Counted from the stretch's first letter, positions 44,704-59,513 are shown. The stretch: DNA of 64,000 nucleotides from Setaria digitata (GCA_003640385.1 RCAB01000026.1:62001-126000); one strand, 5' to 3'. Notes: generated by a model not told the origin, from the letters alone. Translations and numbers: made by a program.

Positions 44704-47700
44704 TCACTTGTCGCGCTGTGAAAGTTGCAAAAATGCTGATTCTAATGTCGCCTGGGTGAGTGAATAATCGATAATCCATGGGAAATGATTCGCAAGTTGG
44801 CACAATGTCCTATACATTTCCGACCACCTAAACCGTGCTGATTGTACTTTTGAAAATTATTCTTTAAAGCTCGTGGGCTGAACTTCCCACTTTACCGCAA
44901 ACTAACTAAGGCTTGAAAAATTCAACCGCAGGATTTTCAGAATTATCACACCTATACTTGGATAAATACTTAAGTGCAAGTCCCAATAAGTTTCAACATT
45001 AGCTGGTCTGTAGCACTTCAAGCCAAAAGGAAAAGGAAATGTTGAAATTATATAGAACCGTAAATAGCTAAATCGAATAAAATTCGCTACCTGTCGTTTT
45101 CCTTTTTCGTAATATCCCATAACAAGCATGTTCGATTGGCGCTTTTTTTGACAGACCCAGGAAAAATTTCCTCGACCGCAGGAATTAACTCCTCAAGTCT
45201 ACACTGATCAGCGACAGTTATACTTAACGTGTACTTCTCACCAAATCTAAGAAAAAGAATTCCCTGTCCTTTTGACTAGTCCAAACAAAAAAAGAAAAAA
45301 AAAACCAAACAAACAGTTTCAAAGGATAAGAAATGCATGACGGAATCATTCTTTCCCGCCCTCCGTTCAACCATACACAATTATAAATGGAATGCTCGGC
45401 CCTACCTTGTCTTGATATGCTGTGGAGTTCCAATAGCAATCAGAGTACCCTGGTCCATGATGCCAATTCGGTTACACAGTGCTTCACATTCATTCATACT
45501 ATGTGAAGTAAGAAGTATTGCTCGCTGTTTTTCACGCATTGCATTAATTAAATACCAAATCTGACGCCTTGCTTTCGGATCAACTCCAGCCGTAGGCTCA
45601 TCCAATAATATTAAATCAGTCTGAGAAATCAACGCTACTGCCAGACTCAGTCGTCGCCGCTGTCCACCACTAAATAACACCCAAAACATCAACAAAGAAC
45701 AAATAAATAAACGAAGAATCATAAATTTTTTATTTCTTGAACAATCTAAATAAGCCACAGTTGTCCTGCCATCTTTAACGCGGTAATAGCTAGCACTTCT
45801 GTCAATGCTTATTCAAAATGTCATTTTAATGTTTAAAAATAATAACTGTGGGTTAAAGTAAACATTATGGATTGTTTTAAAGCAAAGAACTAAATTAACT
45901 TGTTATGCTTATAATGAAAAATTGAACCTTTTAAAAGTTCTAGAATGGAGAAGAAATAAATAATAAGGTAAAAAACATGTGTTAAAATTGTCATAAAATA
46001 ATATAATTTCCTAAACATTCAAAGCATTTCGTAACGTAACAGAAAGAATAAGTCCCACAAAAAGCTTGAATCTTAAAGATTTGAAAATTTTAACCATACA
46101 TTTTAATCGTTCAATGCAACAATGCAAACCCTTTGTGTTTTATATAACGCGGAAGCTACCTGCTAACACGTACTAAAAATAAAAATTAACTAAACGAACT
46201 AAAAATAAAAAAAACCAAATTTTTTATCCCTATCCTACTTATAATTATAAAAATTTTAATTATAACCTAAGAAATTCGACGCAAGTATCTGCACATGTTG
46301 TTAACGATACTGCTTCCATTAGGGTTTTTACACGTTTCATAGGACTAGGAAAGCCATAAAGCGAAACAAATAGTTGCAGAGTTTGTTTAGTTGTAAGTTT
46401 AGGATGAAGTGCATCAAACTGTGGGCAAAATCCGATAGCCTGAAAACAGTAAGAAACGGTATCAAGAAATGAATGCAAGTGTTAAAAATTTAGAAAACTT
46501 TTAATTTGATGACAAACCTGTTTTTTCAAGACAGAACGGCCGTTGATAAAAGCTTCACCTTTATCTGGTATGGATAAACCGGTAAGCATACCAAATGTTG
46601 TTGTTTTACCAGCACCATTTACTCCTGAAATTTTCGGAATTTATTTTATGCTATTTCCAAAGCTGAAATTCATGTCAGTTCACAAATCTTAAGATTATCG
46701 AAATCATATACGTAGAACTTATTACTGTCTCTCCCTTCTCCAACATCTTATGACGAAAACGTTATCCGCTGAGCCTAATATTTTTTGATATGAATTAAAA
46801 AACACATTACTCCATTCCTAATATGAAGAAATAGATACCCTGCGTTCTTAATATGCTCCTGAAGAAAAAAAAAAAAAAAAAAAAAACTTTCCTCCTTTTT
46901 CCTCGAGCTAATTTAATAGAAAAAATGAAGAAATTTATGAAACAGACCTAACAGACCGAAACATTCACCGGGTTCGATACCAAATGTAAGATTGCGAACG
47001 GCGTGCAAATTCCCATAGTATTTGTTCAAATTACGAACAGCTAGAGCTAGCTCGGTATTTTTTTTCTGCGATATGCGCCCTCTTTCTTTTTTTACATCAA
47101 TATCTTCTAAGCCATTTTCCCACTAAAATTCTTGATAAACTACAATCATCTTTTTGAAATCATAGCTCAATCTTTTGTTTTCGAAGTAATATTTTAATAG
47201 AATAGATTTCAGGAAGGCAATTCTGCGCCTTATTTCTATCACATTATACCAGATGCATTAAGCATTTTCTTAAATTTAATACGAAATTGATTAGCGTAAC
47301 TTGTTACCCATTCCAAAAAAACTATATCAAACTTTCAGTACCTTAGACCACAGCGTCATTTTTAGGCTTGTTCAAAGCTTCTCTTTGATTTATCTCTGTC
47401 ACACCATTGCATTCTTACACCGTAGTGTGGGGCCTTTGCTTTCACAGAATCTGTGCAAAAAAGCGTCGAAAATGTGTTACCTTTACTTGTTTGAAAAATG
47501 AAACATCGAGACACCAAACGTGCTCAAAGTTCTGAAAAATAAAGAACTCGAACCTCTGATAAATTTGGTGCCATTCGAACTACAGACAATAAACGATTCA
47601 TATATACTGCTAGAGCTTTCATATTTACCAACACTAAAATAATCCAAAATAAAAGTCCTGAGCACATCATCGCGACGTAAATACGTCCAAGTTCCTAAAA

Positions 47701-50700
47701 AATGAAAGTTAACAGCTTTTTAAAACTTATTAGAAAGCTCCACAGAAATATGCAACAATTCATTGTATTCCAGTATTCCTATCTCTTTAGATTTCATAAT
47801 TTCCTTTGGGAAAAATAATAGAGGAAATCTAAACTAAATGTATCTGACAATTCTGAAACCACGCCCTCTATATTCCGACATTGCCTTCGTTTATTTCATT
47901 ACAGTGAGTAGTACAGATAAGTCACAGTAAAATTTCTTTAAATAACTGACGAATAGTAACAATTTTGCAAATACCTATTTGGAGAAAAGAATTTAAATAT
48001 TTTGTAAAACCAAACGTAGTACAGGGACATGGATCATGAATTATCAATTCAGTGAGACACGTACAAGATCCAATATTTCCATTTCAAGACTTAGTTTGAA
48101 AAATGATAACAAACAGCCAAGAATTACAGGTAATTTCCGCACTTTGTAAATCTATTCGAAAAAACGAGAGATTTCAATTCGTTTTTTGGAGGAAAAAAAA
48201 ATTTCCCCGGTTTCTAAGCGATTAAATTACCGTAAATTACTGCTTCATGTTAACAACAACGCTCACCTATTTAGTCTCATTGCAAAAAATGCAGAGTAGT
48301 GTACTAGCATTGCTCTCTTCAAAAAGGAACACCTGCCAAAGAATAACAATAACCAGTAAAAGAAGTAAGCAATAACATTTTTTAAAAACACTGCTGAACA
48401 CTTTGAAATGTATTTGAATTTCACAAAAAAAGGTGGAAAAACGCACCTCCCATTTGTATAGATCACTCGTATCTTTTTTGACATTAGCAACTAAAATAAT
48501 AAACGAACTGTATGACATGCCATATGTAGGAAGCGTAAACAAGAATGCACTCTGAAAGGAATTTTTTTGATCAAAAGCTTGGACTTGACAAAGAAAAAGT
48601 TATTAAATATTTGACTAGTCCAGCATTTGCATCTTAGTATCGTAGTAATTTAGCAAGTATTACCATGAATAGAGCTTCCGAAAATGATTTGATTAGTTAC
48701 TGCAACTATCAAAACTTATGAACAAACATTCAAAATAATATCGCAATGCATAAAAATTATTGATAAAATTTCAATTATAATTTGAAAATTATCCGTTTCT
48801 TATGTTAGAAATGATATGAAATCAAGACACAGATAAATATAATCTCTACACAATATATTACTTAGCCCCTAAGATCAAATTCTAGATATAAGAAACTCCA
48901 TTGAAAAAAATACTTACATGAAAATATGAAAATAAATTCGGTTTCATGAACGACACAACGTAGGATAAGATGAAAGCACAAAGAGCAACAACCAATGTTA
49001 AGATGACTAGCATAATATAGGCTCGTGTTGGATGATTAATCAGGAAAGCCATGCAATATACGAATGGCAATGTCGCCCACAAATATATTGACCAAAGTAA
49101 GATAAAACTGTAAATCATCATCATCAAGAACAGAATTGTGACATTAGTTTAACAAACCTCACTAAACTGAAGGAATGGCATTAAACAACATGAGAAATTA
49201 TCACAACTACAAAACACCGAAATGAGCAACGTTATATGTGTAGATTAATTGGTGGTATTTCCAAAAGAACATAAAATTAGATAAAGATAAGCTTAAAAGA
49301 CTGGAAAGAAAGATTTTTGATGTAAATTTACCCTTTTTAAATAGGGTAATATCACGGTGATCATAATCACTAACTCTTAAAATATAATGAATTATAATAC
49401 TTCATAATAAAATATAAAAACTCACTCAAATTTAAGATTGTTCAACCAACTGCCTAAAATAATAATGAACATGCTACAAACAAAGGCATAGATTATCAAG
49501 TCCGAAACTATTACAGATAACCAGTATGTAACTGTACTCAGTCCGGTGCGGAGCTGCTAAAAAACGAAAATATTTAGATAATACAAGCAATATCAAAATA
49601 AACTTTCTAGAAAAAAGGATTTCATTCAAGCCTATTTAAAAGAGAAAGAAAAAGAGTGTAAGAGAAATAAGCAAAACTTTTAATTTTGAAAAACAGTAGA
49701 GGACTTCATACCGGATATCGAAGGAAAAAAATCCCCAGGAGATTACATATAAACCACAAACGACAGGAACCATAAAAAAGCAAACCTGGTGCATGAAATT
49801 CGTGTTCAGGTCGTCGACAATATAGGTAACGAAACCGGAAGATACAAAAGTGAAAATAATAATCAAAGCAGGTGTTATCAAAAACATTTCTGAATTCATT
49901 GACAACAACGGTTTGGGATCGCTTAAGTTACCATAAGGGCGAAAGTAAATTTTGATAGAATCTAAAAACAAATTTGCCATAAGAATACCAATGCTATTAT
50001 GAAATGTTATAATTCACTGTATAACATTTATACGATGAAGATAGTAGAAAATCATCATAGATGCACTATGTTACAGTGCATCTACAAAAATGAGAAAAAT
50101 ATCAAAAGATTAAAAGACAAATATCTAATTGTTCAGAATATGCAAAAATGTCCTTAACATATCGTGCACATGGCGATAATAAGATGAATTTGGTGGGTTT
50201 TATCAAATTCTATGAGATCTAACAAATGAGTATGAAATTGCTTACCAGCAGACTGTCCCAGTCTTGCATTGTTTATCAACATTGTTGCAATTACCGGACC
50301 ATATCTAGCTTTAGCGTTGAAAAATGCCGTAACAGCGGTGTGATTGTTCGTCGTATTGCATGTTACAGCTATGCCCACAGGTGGTGGTATCTATATTGAT
50401 GTACTCTTTACAACACTCCACAATTAATAAAAATTAATTTACGGTGACCTTATTTAAAGAGATGATGCCAAAGAGAAAATGAAGCAATAAACGCTAAGTA
50501 AATCGCTAAATTTCTGCGGCATGCGTGAAAACTGTCGAATATTAACCATTCAGTGAAACAGTACAAAAACTTACTTTGGGCATATTAGCAAGAGTAAGTT
50601 CCATGCTCTCGAATGATGACACTACCTCGTATGAATAACCGCTTACGCTTTGTACTGTTTGCAGAATATCATGAGCGAATATCGCTTCAGGATTTTCCAG

Positions 50701-53700
50701 CTGCAGAAGCACAAGGGAAGGACTTAAACGTCCAGCACTAAGTAGGATTCCTACAAATTAAAATTCCATCACTTGATTTGCTAAAGTTTCAATTTTTTCA
50801 ACCTTCACATCAATAAACCTGTAGAAAATCCAAGACAACTTCATTTTATTGAAAAACCTTGCCAATAAGTGAAGAGTATACCTTGCTTTCCATCTTGTGT
50901 TGACATCTTTTCCATATGAAAAACAAAGAGTAGAAGCGCAATTACAGGAAGAAAGATTTGCCAGATAAGTCGAGACCATTGTTTGCAGTAGCAGATGAAG
51001 CGTTTCCTGAGCAGTGCACGAAACTGTCCAAGAAATAGCGGTAATCCCGTATAAACAACTGAAAAAAAACAAGCCTTAAATCTCATTTCTATTTAGCATT
51101 TCTTATTTAAACTTCATATGATTACCCGTTTTTATTATGATTTTCACTTTTATTCCTTGATCTTTCTTTCCAGTCTTCTTTTCCTTTCACTATTTTATCA
51201 GTGAAGAATAAAGGCAACAGAATCAGCAACCTCCAATTTATGCCATTTGTAGAGCTTTATTTTCCATGTAGCTATAAAGTGCCCAACATATTTTGTATCA
51301 ACGCTGTCTACGACAGCAAAAAACTTAGTTTTAACATTTCACTACGCCTCTTCGGTAATATTCTGCAATACCTAAACCGTAATGAATCATCTAAGCATTT
51401 CATGCATATATTTCTAGGATATTTCAACTGCATTACAAAATCTTTATTAAAAATTAAAATTATTAGACTTCATTTTAAAAAAAGGACTAACATGAATCAT
51501 TGCAGAGAACAGAAGCCTGTTTTTCTGCTGTGCTTTCCATATCAGCAACAGTGTTTGCATCTTCATATTCTCCAACTCTACAGTGAATAGTAATTTGCGG
51601 CACTAATGAAAATGACCTATTTTCTAAGTGAATTTGAGCAAATTTTCTATTTGTTTCTTCTGGTAGTCTTTTTTCAGGTTTTCTCTACACACTAATATTC
51701 TCAATTCTCCCAATGTACTGCAACAATCATTACTGAAATAAATGTAAATCGGAACTAGCATTACAAATCAAAAATTTTTTGCCATATGGTGGCCTTTAAA
51801 TTATGAATTGCTGTGTAATTTATATACAAATATAAATTATTATATATAAATCAGTCCAAACCTACACTGCTAATTGTATATAAAAAGAGATTACTTCAGG
51901 AAAACCTGTTCTAGTGTGTTCAGTGACAAGCCAAATGAATTAATACCACACTTTTCAGCATTCTGTTCCAAATCAACAAACAAATCCGGGAAACTGGAAC
52001 AACACACTCAAAAAATAAAATATTATACAGTAGGAAAAAAGAAATCGCATAAAACAATCTTACCGAAAGAAGTTTTTAAAAAGGCTTGAGCAAAAACACA
52101 ACTTCCTTTTTAAGTAAATGAAAATTTAAAAGCGAGAATAATAAAAATCAAGTGAAGAAAGAAATCGAGATCAAGAGAAAAGTGAGCGAGAAAAAAAACC
52201 TTTTCTTCTGTTCAATAGGCAGCAGAATAGTTAACTGTTGCGAAGTTGCTGACTGCACTTCAGCTTCCGGAATATGTTTTCTAATAGTTAACAGCAATTT
52301 TTCATTCTGTTCAAATGGAAAAAGAGAAATTTGCCGAGGCTGCAAAGGAAAGAAATAACAAACAAGAAATAATTAAAATAAAGTTTGAGAAATGAGATAT
52401 ACGGCACTTGTCACCATAACGATCATTGCGATTTCCTTTTTCCTTTTTTGAGGCCAGTTGTAATATCAACAAATATGACATAATGAAAACAAAATAACAC
52501 ATCTATTCCTCAGGAAAAACTGTTTTTAAACCTTTTCAGCGTATCAAATTGCTACCAGAGACGTTACGTCAAACTTAGAGGAGGAGGCTTATATCAAATA
52601 AGAGAACAAAAGAACATCAAAACCCTCGAAAGTTCAAGCAAAATGCAACTTGGTTTTTAATCCATTATTATATCAACAACAACTTACCATCAAATCAATC
52701 GATAACAAATATCCGGTTCCAAAACGATTCTTCAAGAATTCAGATGTACCAGCACAAATTAACCGACCCTTTGCCATAATGGCTATTCGATCACCGAGTG
52801 AGTCAGCTTCATCCATGCAGTGAGTTGTTAAAAGAACTGTTCTAAAGCAGATTTATAAAATAAATTTAGAGAAAATCTGTTTAAAGCTGATCAAAAATTC
52901 CAAGCACAATTAACCACAGGAGTCAGTGTCTGAACAGTTAACTTAGCCTCCTCATAATAAAAACGATATTACCACAAAAAGATTTCACGCAACTGCATTT
53001 CACACATACTGATCATACTGAGATAGACAACTGCTTACACTCGTCAGATAAAGCATGGCGAATAAATAATCATCACAAATGAGATACATTTGAAAAATAA
53101 ATGAAATTACCTTTCAAGTTTATAACGTTGAAGAAGTTGAACAACTGCTTGTCTTGAAGCTGGATCCATACCAGCTGTGGGTTCATCCAATAGAATAATG
53201 CGACGTCCACCAACTAAAGATATTCCGACACACAATTTTCTTTTCATTCCACCGCTTAGTTTTCCAGCAATCTTAATACCGCATAATGAACCCAGTTTCA
53301 GGATACTTCTTACTTCTTTATTAGCTTCTTTGTAAGTTACGAATTCTTAATTTTGCGGGAAATTTAAACTGAAATTTCTTACTTTATTATTTAAATCGCT
53401 TATCCTTAGTTCTTTAAAATGTATCATGAAAATATTCCTTTGGGGAACCAATAACAAACTAAAGAATTCAGACCGTGTCAGCGACGTTGTCTAAGTGAAT
53501 ATCCATCATTAATTGCATGGTAGAAGTTGAGCTACGGCTAAGTTTCCGGAACATTTCCAAATGTTCTCGTACTGTAAGCAAATCGAATAATGCATTATGC
53601 TGTGGGCAGAAACCAATTTCTCGTTGGCAGTGATCGACTGAGCGTGATTCCATCCTGTTTCCACAGATGTAAATAGAACCAGAAGTTGGTGCAACAAGGC

Positions 53701-56700
53701 CTGTTATCATAGAGAATGTTGTGCTTTTTCCGGCACCGTTATGTCCCAGAAGGACGGTTATCTGGAAAGACAGTGATTCTTAGATGCAGCTCCTTTCTGA
53801 ACCAGCATTGATAAAACGGAAATCGTTTTAAAATCATCAAGTGGACAATGGAAAACAAGATGTTAGGGACAAGGTAAGCATATTTAATGTTTAAAAAGCT
53901 TCAAAAAGATGTTAATTTCAGCATAACGATATACTAAAACTAATGACTGATTTATAGTTTCCAAATAGAATGTAACTCCTATATACATGAAAAGCTGAGA
54001 AATGGGGAGTAAAATTTCTCCAGTTTTATTCCTAAATATTTTGAGGGATTTTTATTATTTTTCGCGTACATAACTTTGGCGAGAAAGACCGAATTACCTC
54101 TCCTCTGTAAGCACGAAAAGACATGTTGTCAACAGCTGACTGAATGGCATAAGTTTTTGTCAAACGCCGAATATCGACATCTGCTTGATCGTCCCCTTCA
54201 CGTTCCTGAACATTGTCGTTTGGAGCATCAGAAGAATCGTACGAAGAGCATGGGAGATGTTTACTGTTCGACCGCTATAAAAAGAAAAGATGATAAAAGA
54301 ACATCTAACCAATTCTGAAACAGAAATATGTGGTAAAATCCTCATTAACTGTAATATCATTTATAAAAATGTTACTACACAGTGTTTGTCATGAATGCTC
54401 TTAACTATTAAGATTTAAAGACTTTATGGTATTAATTGGAACGTACTTGCATAAAGAAAAACCAGTGTTTACGAGGCGAATTACCAGGGAGATATACGTT
54501 ATCCAAAAAAATCGTCAAAACTGACATCCAAATAACATTAAATCCCATCATTGTTAATGCTATTCCAAGTGAACAAACAGATCCCGTGCTTTCAAACATA
54601 TTATAGATGCTCAAGTATTCATCTTAAAAATAGATTCATGTGAAAGAGGTTTGATACTTTCAAGAATCTTTTAAAGCTTGATCCAGAAGTCGAAATGAGA
54701 CATAATCAATATAATTACTATTTTAAAATATTTCGATAAACTATGAGATTTTAAAATGCTAGAACCATTAGAAAATGTAATATCAGATGAGCTCAAAGGG
54801 AATCAAGACGCTCAATGAAATAATGAATACTTAGTAAAAATTATCACTAGGAATACACCAATCAGAGAAGTAAATTACAAAGGGAGTTGAATTTGGCTTT
54901 GTCCTTGATCGTGCAATTAATCACACTGCAAAGGGATGTCGGAAAATTCATGACCAGTTATCAACCTTCCCCGTTCCCGCTATATGTAATATTGCATTTG
55001 AACAATTTAGTCGCTGTTATATACACAACAAAAATAAAGGATCCAAGTTCTATTCCGTCCTAGAGTTCTCAAAGACAAGTATTTACCTCGATTCATATAG
55101 TCTTGCATAGCACAGTAAGCAGACATGAAAGCATAATTTAAATTCAGTGAAAGCAAAATATTTAAAAGAGTTGATCCTCCTGCCGCTTGTATTTTTGACA
55201 AACCTGCAAAAATTTGAAAATAATAGCAATGAAAAAGACCTTGAGAATTATTCATTCCGCTTGAAGGGACGGATGCTTATGCAACAGCAAACCCACCAAC
55301 AGTTGCAAGCCAAATAACAGCAGTTCCCTTCGTTGCAGTACCAGGAGTGCGGAAAATGCAGGACATTAAAATGGCAAAGCTGACAGCGCTAGCACCATAC
55401 AGAAAATTCGTCAAAAAAAATAACCATGGAAGTACCATCTGAATGTATAGTAAATTGTTACTTGAAAATTTCTACCATCTATAAAGAATCCGTTATAGAA
55501 ATAAATGCATCATGACAATAGAATATTTGGAGAACATGGAAGATTTAAATCTGACCATCACACAATAAAATTCAATGTACAGTTGTAAAACACGAAGCGT
55601 CATTTCCAAAATCTGAGACCTGAATCTGTGGGAGCAAAGTGATTGTGCAGATTAGCAAGATTACCATAATTTTGAAAAAACCAGTCACTGCATGCGCGCT
55701 ATAAAACGTGGAGGACTGTAATCCCATCATTGCTAAAAAATTCTAAAAAAAAAAAAAAAACAGCTGATATTATGACATTATAAATGCAGCGTTCCAACAT
55801 TTATTCATATTTAATATGTATGCTGATATTATAAAAAAAAGTCGGATCAATCACAATACATATTAACTGATTAATTTCCAAGCATTTAGTTAAGATTTTT
55901 TGCGTCGAATATGTATTGCTAAAATTTTCGGATGACTGCCAAAACTACACTGATTTTCTTGCCAGCTCGATATATTTTGCTAAATCGTTCATACCTTCTT
56001 TCTTTACTCTTCCCATTAGTTCAACTTAATTAGTAACATCATTAATTACCAAATAATTTTCCACTATTTGTATTTATTATGATTTGAGTTCGTTCTTTTA
56101 TGAGTATAGTTCGTAATGAAAATTCTGTAGCAGTAAAGAAATTAACGGATGAAGGGATAAACCAATTTCTTTATGAGAATTCTGAACAACTATGACAATA
56201 ATCGGTAGTTTTTTAGAATAAAGAAAAGGTTAGGATTCGAAAAAACAAATTTTTTTTTTTTAGCACGGATAGAGAAAATTATCTCGTTTCCCAAGTACCA
56301 AAAAAAAACCATTACAAAATTTAAAAACAAATCAACTGCTTACGAATTCGGCATTTCTTTTAAGAATCTGAAGCAGTGTGTTCATAAAAATCTTTACTGA
56401 ACTGAGATTACAAAGGAAAAACAAAATTTACAACTGAAAGAAAAGAACTAACCTTCATGCCACTGTGCTTCTCCGAAGCAATATTGGCGACAGTATGCAG
56501 AACAGACGGCAATGTAAACAGCTGCCAGAAAATTGTTAGAAAAGTAAGGAACTTAACAATCGATTTTTCAAAATACGGCGGCTCAGGAATACGTTCCAAA
56601 TTCAGTTCAAAATTGCTGTCGTTATGCTTTTCACCGTCAACTCCCTATGAAATCAGAACTTTCAAAAACATGACTTTGGATCTGTCTCATGATGCTTTCT

Positions 56701-59513
56701 ATTGTTATAATTTCGCTAGAAAAATCCGAAAGTATTTACCAATAACCAGTCAACAAATATTTAAAATTGGGAATTCCGAGAAACACAAAAGAAAAAAAAA
56801 GAATCGAAATTTTAACTTTCCACAGTTTTGTTGCATAACATTCATGTCGAACTACCCAACTGTTTTCCTAGAACCTCGAAGGTAAAAAATGGCAGTTAAA
56901 ACATGGGAAAGGATACATAAGAGCACTTCTCTTCCAGAAATTTTCGACAATGATGAAGACCAGGAAAATCACATACCATGAGAAATACGGTATCGACTGC
57001 ATGCTGTAGTGACAAAACACCAAGAGACCAATAATTGGGAACTATGTTCACTAGATATTGATCATCTAAAACTTCATAAGGTCCTCCATTTTCCCAGATA
57101 TCATCACCAATATACCAATGCGTTTGGGGATCTGTTGTCTCACGTATGCGCATGGTATAAGAAAGGCGCATTGTGCTAGTGTTATATTCATCGAACACAA
57201 TACCAGCTATAACAATGAACTTCAATTCTAGAAAGCGTTAAGAATGCTCATACGTATTTCACCACTAACAGAAAAGTCATTCTGGAAACCAGGCTTTATA
57301 AATAGAAGCTGTTAATTTCAGTAAAATATAATGAATCACCATTTACCCTTTATTGCTGCTATACACAGTAATTTTTAGATCTGTCAAATCATTTATCTTT
57401 ACAGAATCTCTACTCTGTTGCTTTAGTTTTTATTTCAACCTTCCTATTTTTTGCAAGAGGAAACTTAGAGTTTCTGATTCAACTTTAGGCTCGAAGCTTG
57501 GTACAGTAATGACAAATTTAAAGTATGGATAAGTAAGTTCTCAACAAAAATGAATGCATCACTTTATTTCCTTCCAAGCATCTTATAACATTTTAAACAA
57601 AACTGGTCAAAATGAATAATGTCAGCTCCGAGAAGTCAAAACGACTGAGCCCTTTGATGATGGTGTACAGTTTATTATGTGGAAAATATTTTGAAGAAAG
57701 ATATGGTTTGGGTGCAAAAAATTAAGTTACTTTAGATCCATCTAATTACCTGGTTCACAGGAAGAATGAAAGTAAATATTAGTTGAACAGTACAACTTTA
57801 TTTCGTGGCACTGGAATCCCTGCACTAAAATGGTTTAATAGGATACTTAAATAGATTCAAAACTAAAATCGACAGGATATTTTTCTTCCTATTATTTAGT
57901 ATAAAAAAAGTATGAAACGATAGTACTGAAATGTTTATTAAAAAATCTAAACGATATCACTATCACTAATCGCTGAAATGCCTTTAGGATGAGTGATGAC
58001 AACTACTGCGAACACATATTAAAGAATGTGAGAGAACACGATTTCTCAATTGTTCTTATCTGCTGAATTCCTGCACTAGATTCCTTCTCTACCAACTGGA
58101 TGTATTACTGGCTAAAGAAAACTCACCTTAATTCATGCAGAAAATATTTAAAACAGAATGAATAAGCTGATCAAAAACTCATAGAAATATAACATGGATG
58201 GAATGTATAATCTTTCATTTTTTCCAATTCCGGACGATTAGTTTCACGAGTGCTCACTCCAGTTTATGAATGCACTCCTCGAATATTTACAACTTTGAAT
58301 CTGTCCCTTACCCCAAATTTAATTTCCGTTTTTTTTTTTTTTTTTTTTTTTTTGAACAATAGCTAATATAATATTTATATTCCCTTTAATACGAAGAAAG
58401 ATTTGATAACAGCATTGTTATTTCTTTCTATACAGAGTCCTTTTAAGTCAATAATTCTTCACGGCTTTAAGAGATTTCTGAGTTCGAGTGTTCTGGTTAA
58501 GAATGTTTGACTTTTACACTCAAAGAGGTTTTCATAAAATATTAAAAATGATCATCAGTGTTCGCAACTTTGTCTCGTTGTGCTTTTATACATACACTGT
58601 GGTAAGCTAGACTTGATGATGTTTTTTACTGAATTAACAGCGCTTTCTAATCAATTCCTCTGTTCGATTTCTTTTCCTTGTAATCCAAAATAAACAACTA
58701 CAACAAAGAAAATTATTTAGAAAGCGCTCTTATATATCATACTAACGTCGAACTAAAATACATACCAATGTATTTGGTATATATGGGAAAACGATGGTAA
58801 TCATCCAGCAGTGTTTCCATCATAGCTGCCTCGGTTGGAAATATTTTTACGTTCATCTTATAAGAATGTGAATACAATATCGAATTATTCATCAAATAAC
58901 GAGATTCTATTTCACGAGCTACCCACAAAATCTCTTTTCTATCCATATCATTTCTGAAGACATATAATTAAAATGAAAAATTATAATTATGAAAAAAATA
59001 TAAACTACAAATTTCAGGGGAAAGAAGAAATGCATTAAACTCACGGAAACACAAGCCCTAAACTTTTTTTGTTGAGCATCCCACCGTAGCTATAAATTGA
59101 TCGCATATTACCGAGACGTCGATCTATATCTCTCCAATCTCCGGTTACTTGAAATGACTCCCAGAATTGCGCTTCATGTTTGATAGTTGACGAATTCTGG
59201 AATTTTCCTTTCTGAATAAGCGATATTTTTGCTAAGCTTTACTTCCTGTCCTTTCTCACTCCTACTACCCCTTCCTCTTTTTTCCCACTTCACTCTTCCC
59301 AAAACTTCTAAAAATTTTTATCAATTCCCCCGTTTCAAGAAAGTTTGTATTTATCACTCATGAAAAAGAAAAAAAAAACATAAAAACCTGGATGACAAGG
59401 ATGGTGAGAGGCAAAGATAGTAGAAGAGGAATAGCTATTTCAACGATACACCATATCTTACTCCGCCAGGCAATAATACATTCTTTGTTGAGCAGCAAAC
59501 ACAGATGATCCAT
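44704..59513 (-). CDS. Full-length ABCA-family (ABC1-type) lipid transporter
   Basis: A membrane ATP-driven transporter of the ABCA class, expected to move phospholipids or sterols outward; C. elegans CED-7 and ABT-4 are relatives. Exons in coding order: 59513-59388, 59211-59045, 58953-58766, 57206-56977, 56644-56453, 55742-55620, 55438-55297, 55203-55087, 54622-54447, 54274-54098, 53761-53536, 53345-53111, 52841-52688, 52339-52200, 51993-51895, 51577-51492, 51058-50882, 50750-50575, 50390-50246, 49961-49786, 49556-49426, 49107-48918, 48551-48447, 47694-47554, 47122-46948, 46624-46518, 46439-46267, 45669-45406, 45246-45091 and 44827-44704. Phases agree throughout and the total is 1605 residues. 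The order is TM1 (about residues 20-42), large ectodomain, membrane cluster (about 310-490), NBD1, linker ending EQVFLKVG, TM (about 875-905), ectodomain, membrane cluster (about 1060-1310), NBD2. It ends [15 protein letters not shown], in the place of the ABCA VFVNFA motif. Which C. elegans gene is the orthologue is undecided. Confidence 0.93.
45091..47122 (-). other. NBD2 of the ABCA transporter
   Basis: Encoded by five exons (47122-46948, 46624-46518, 46439-46267, 45669-45406, 45246-45091). Walker A is GVNGAGKTT, the Q-loop FCPQFDAL, the signature LSGGQ (split by an intron between Leu-Ser and Gly-Gly), Walker [14 protein letters not shown] and the switch His [11 protein letters not shown]. 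All catalytic residues are present, so this half should hydrolyse ATP. Confidence 0.9.
46865..46886. repeat. 22-base A homopolymer in an ABCA intron
   Basis: Plus-strand A run, T run in the sense of the gene, in the intron between 46948 and 46624. Confidence 0.9.
52688..54274 (-). other. NBD1 of the ABCA transporter
   Basis: Encoded by exons 54274-54098, 53761-53536, 53345-53111 and 52841-52688. Walker A is GHNGAGKST, the Q-loop FCPQHNALF, the signature LSGGM, Walker [14 protein letters not shown] and the switch His TTHCMDEAD. The Met in place of Gln in LSGGQ is normal for NBD1 of ABCA proteins. The join between the second and third exon is ambiguous; see the finding on this site. Confidence 0.88.
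58329..58353. repeat. 25-base T homopolymer in an ABCA intron
   Basis: Plus-strand T run in the 1.56-kb intron between the third and fourth coding exons, the longest intron of this gene. Confidence 0.9.

Noticed and set aside
51126..51189. Exon-like Lys-rich minus-strand segment in the ABCA linker
   Set aside because: Including it breaks the phase. Joining 51492 directly to 51058 keeps the frame and gives a normal ABCA linker.
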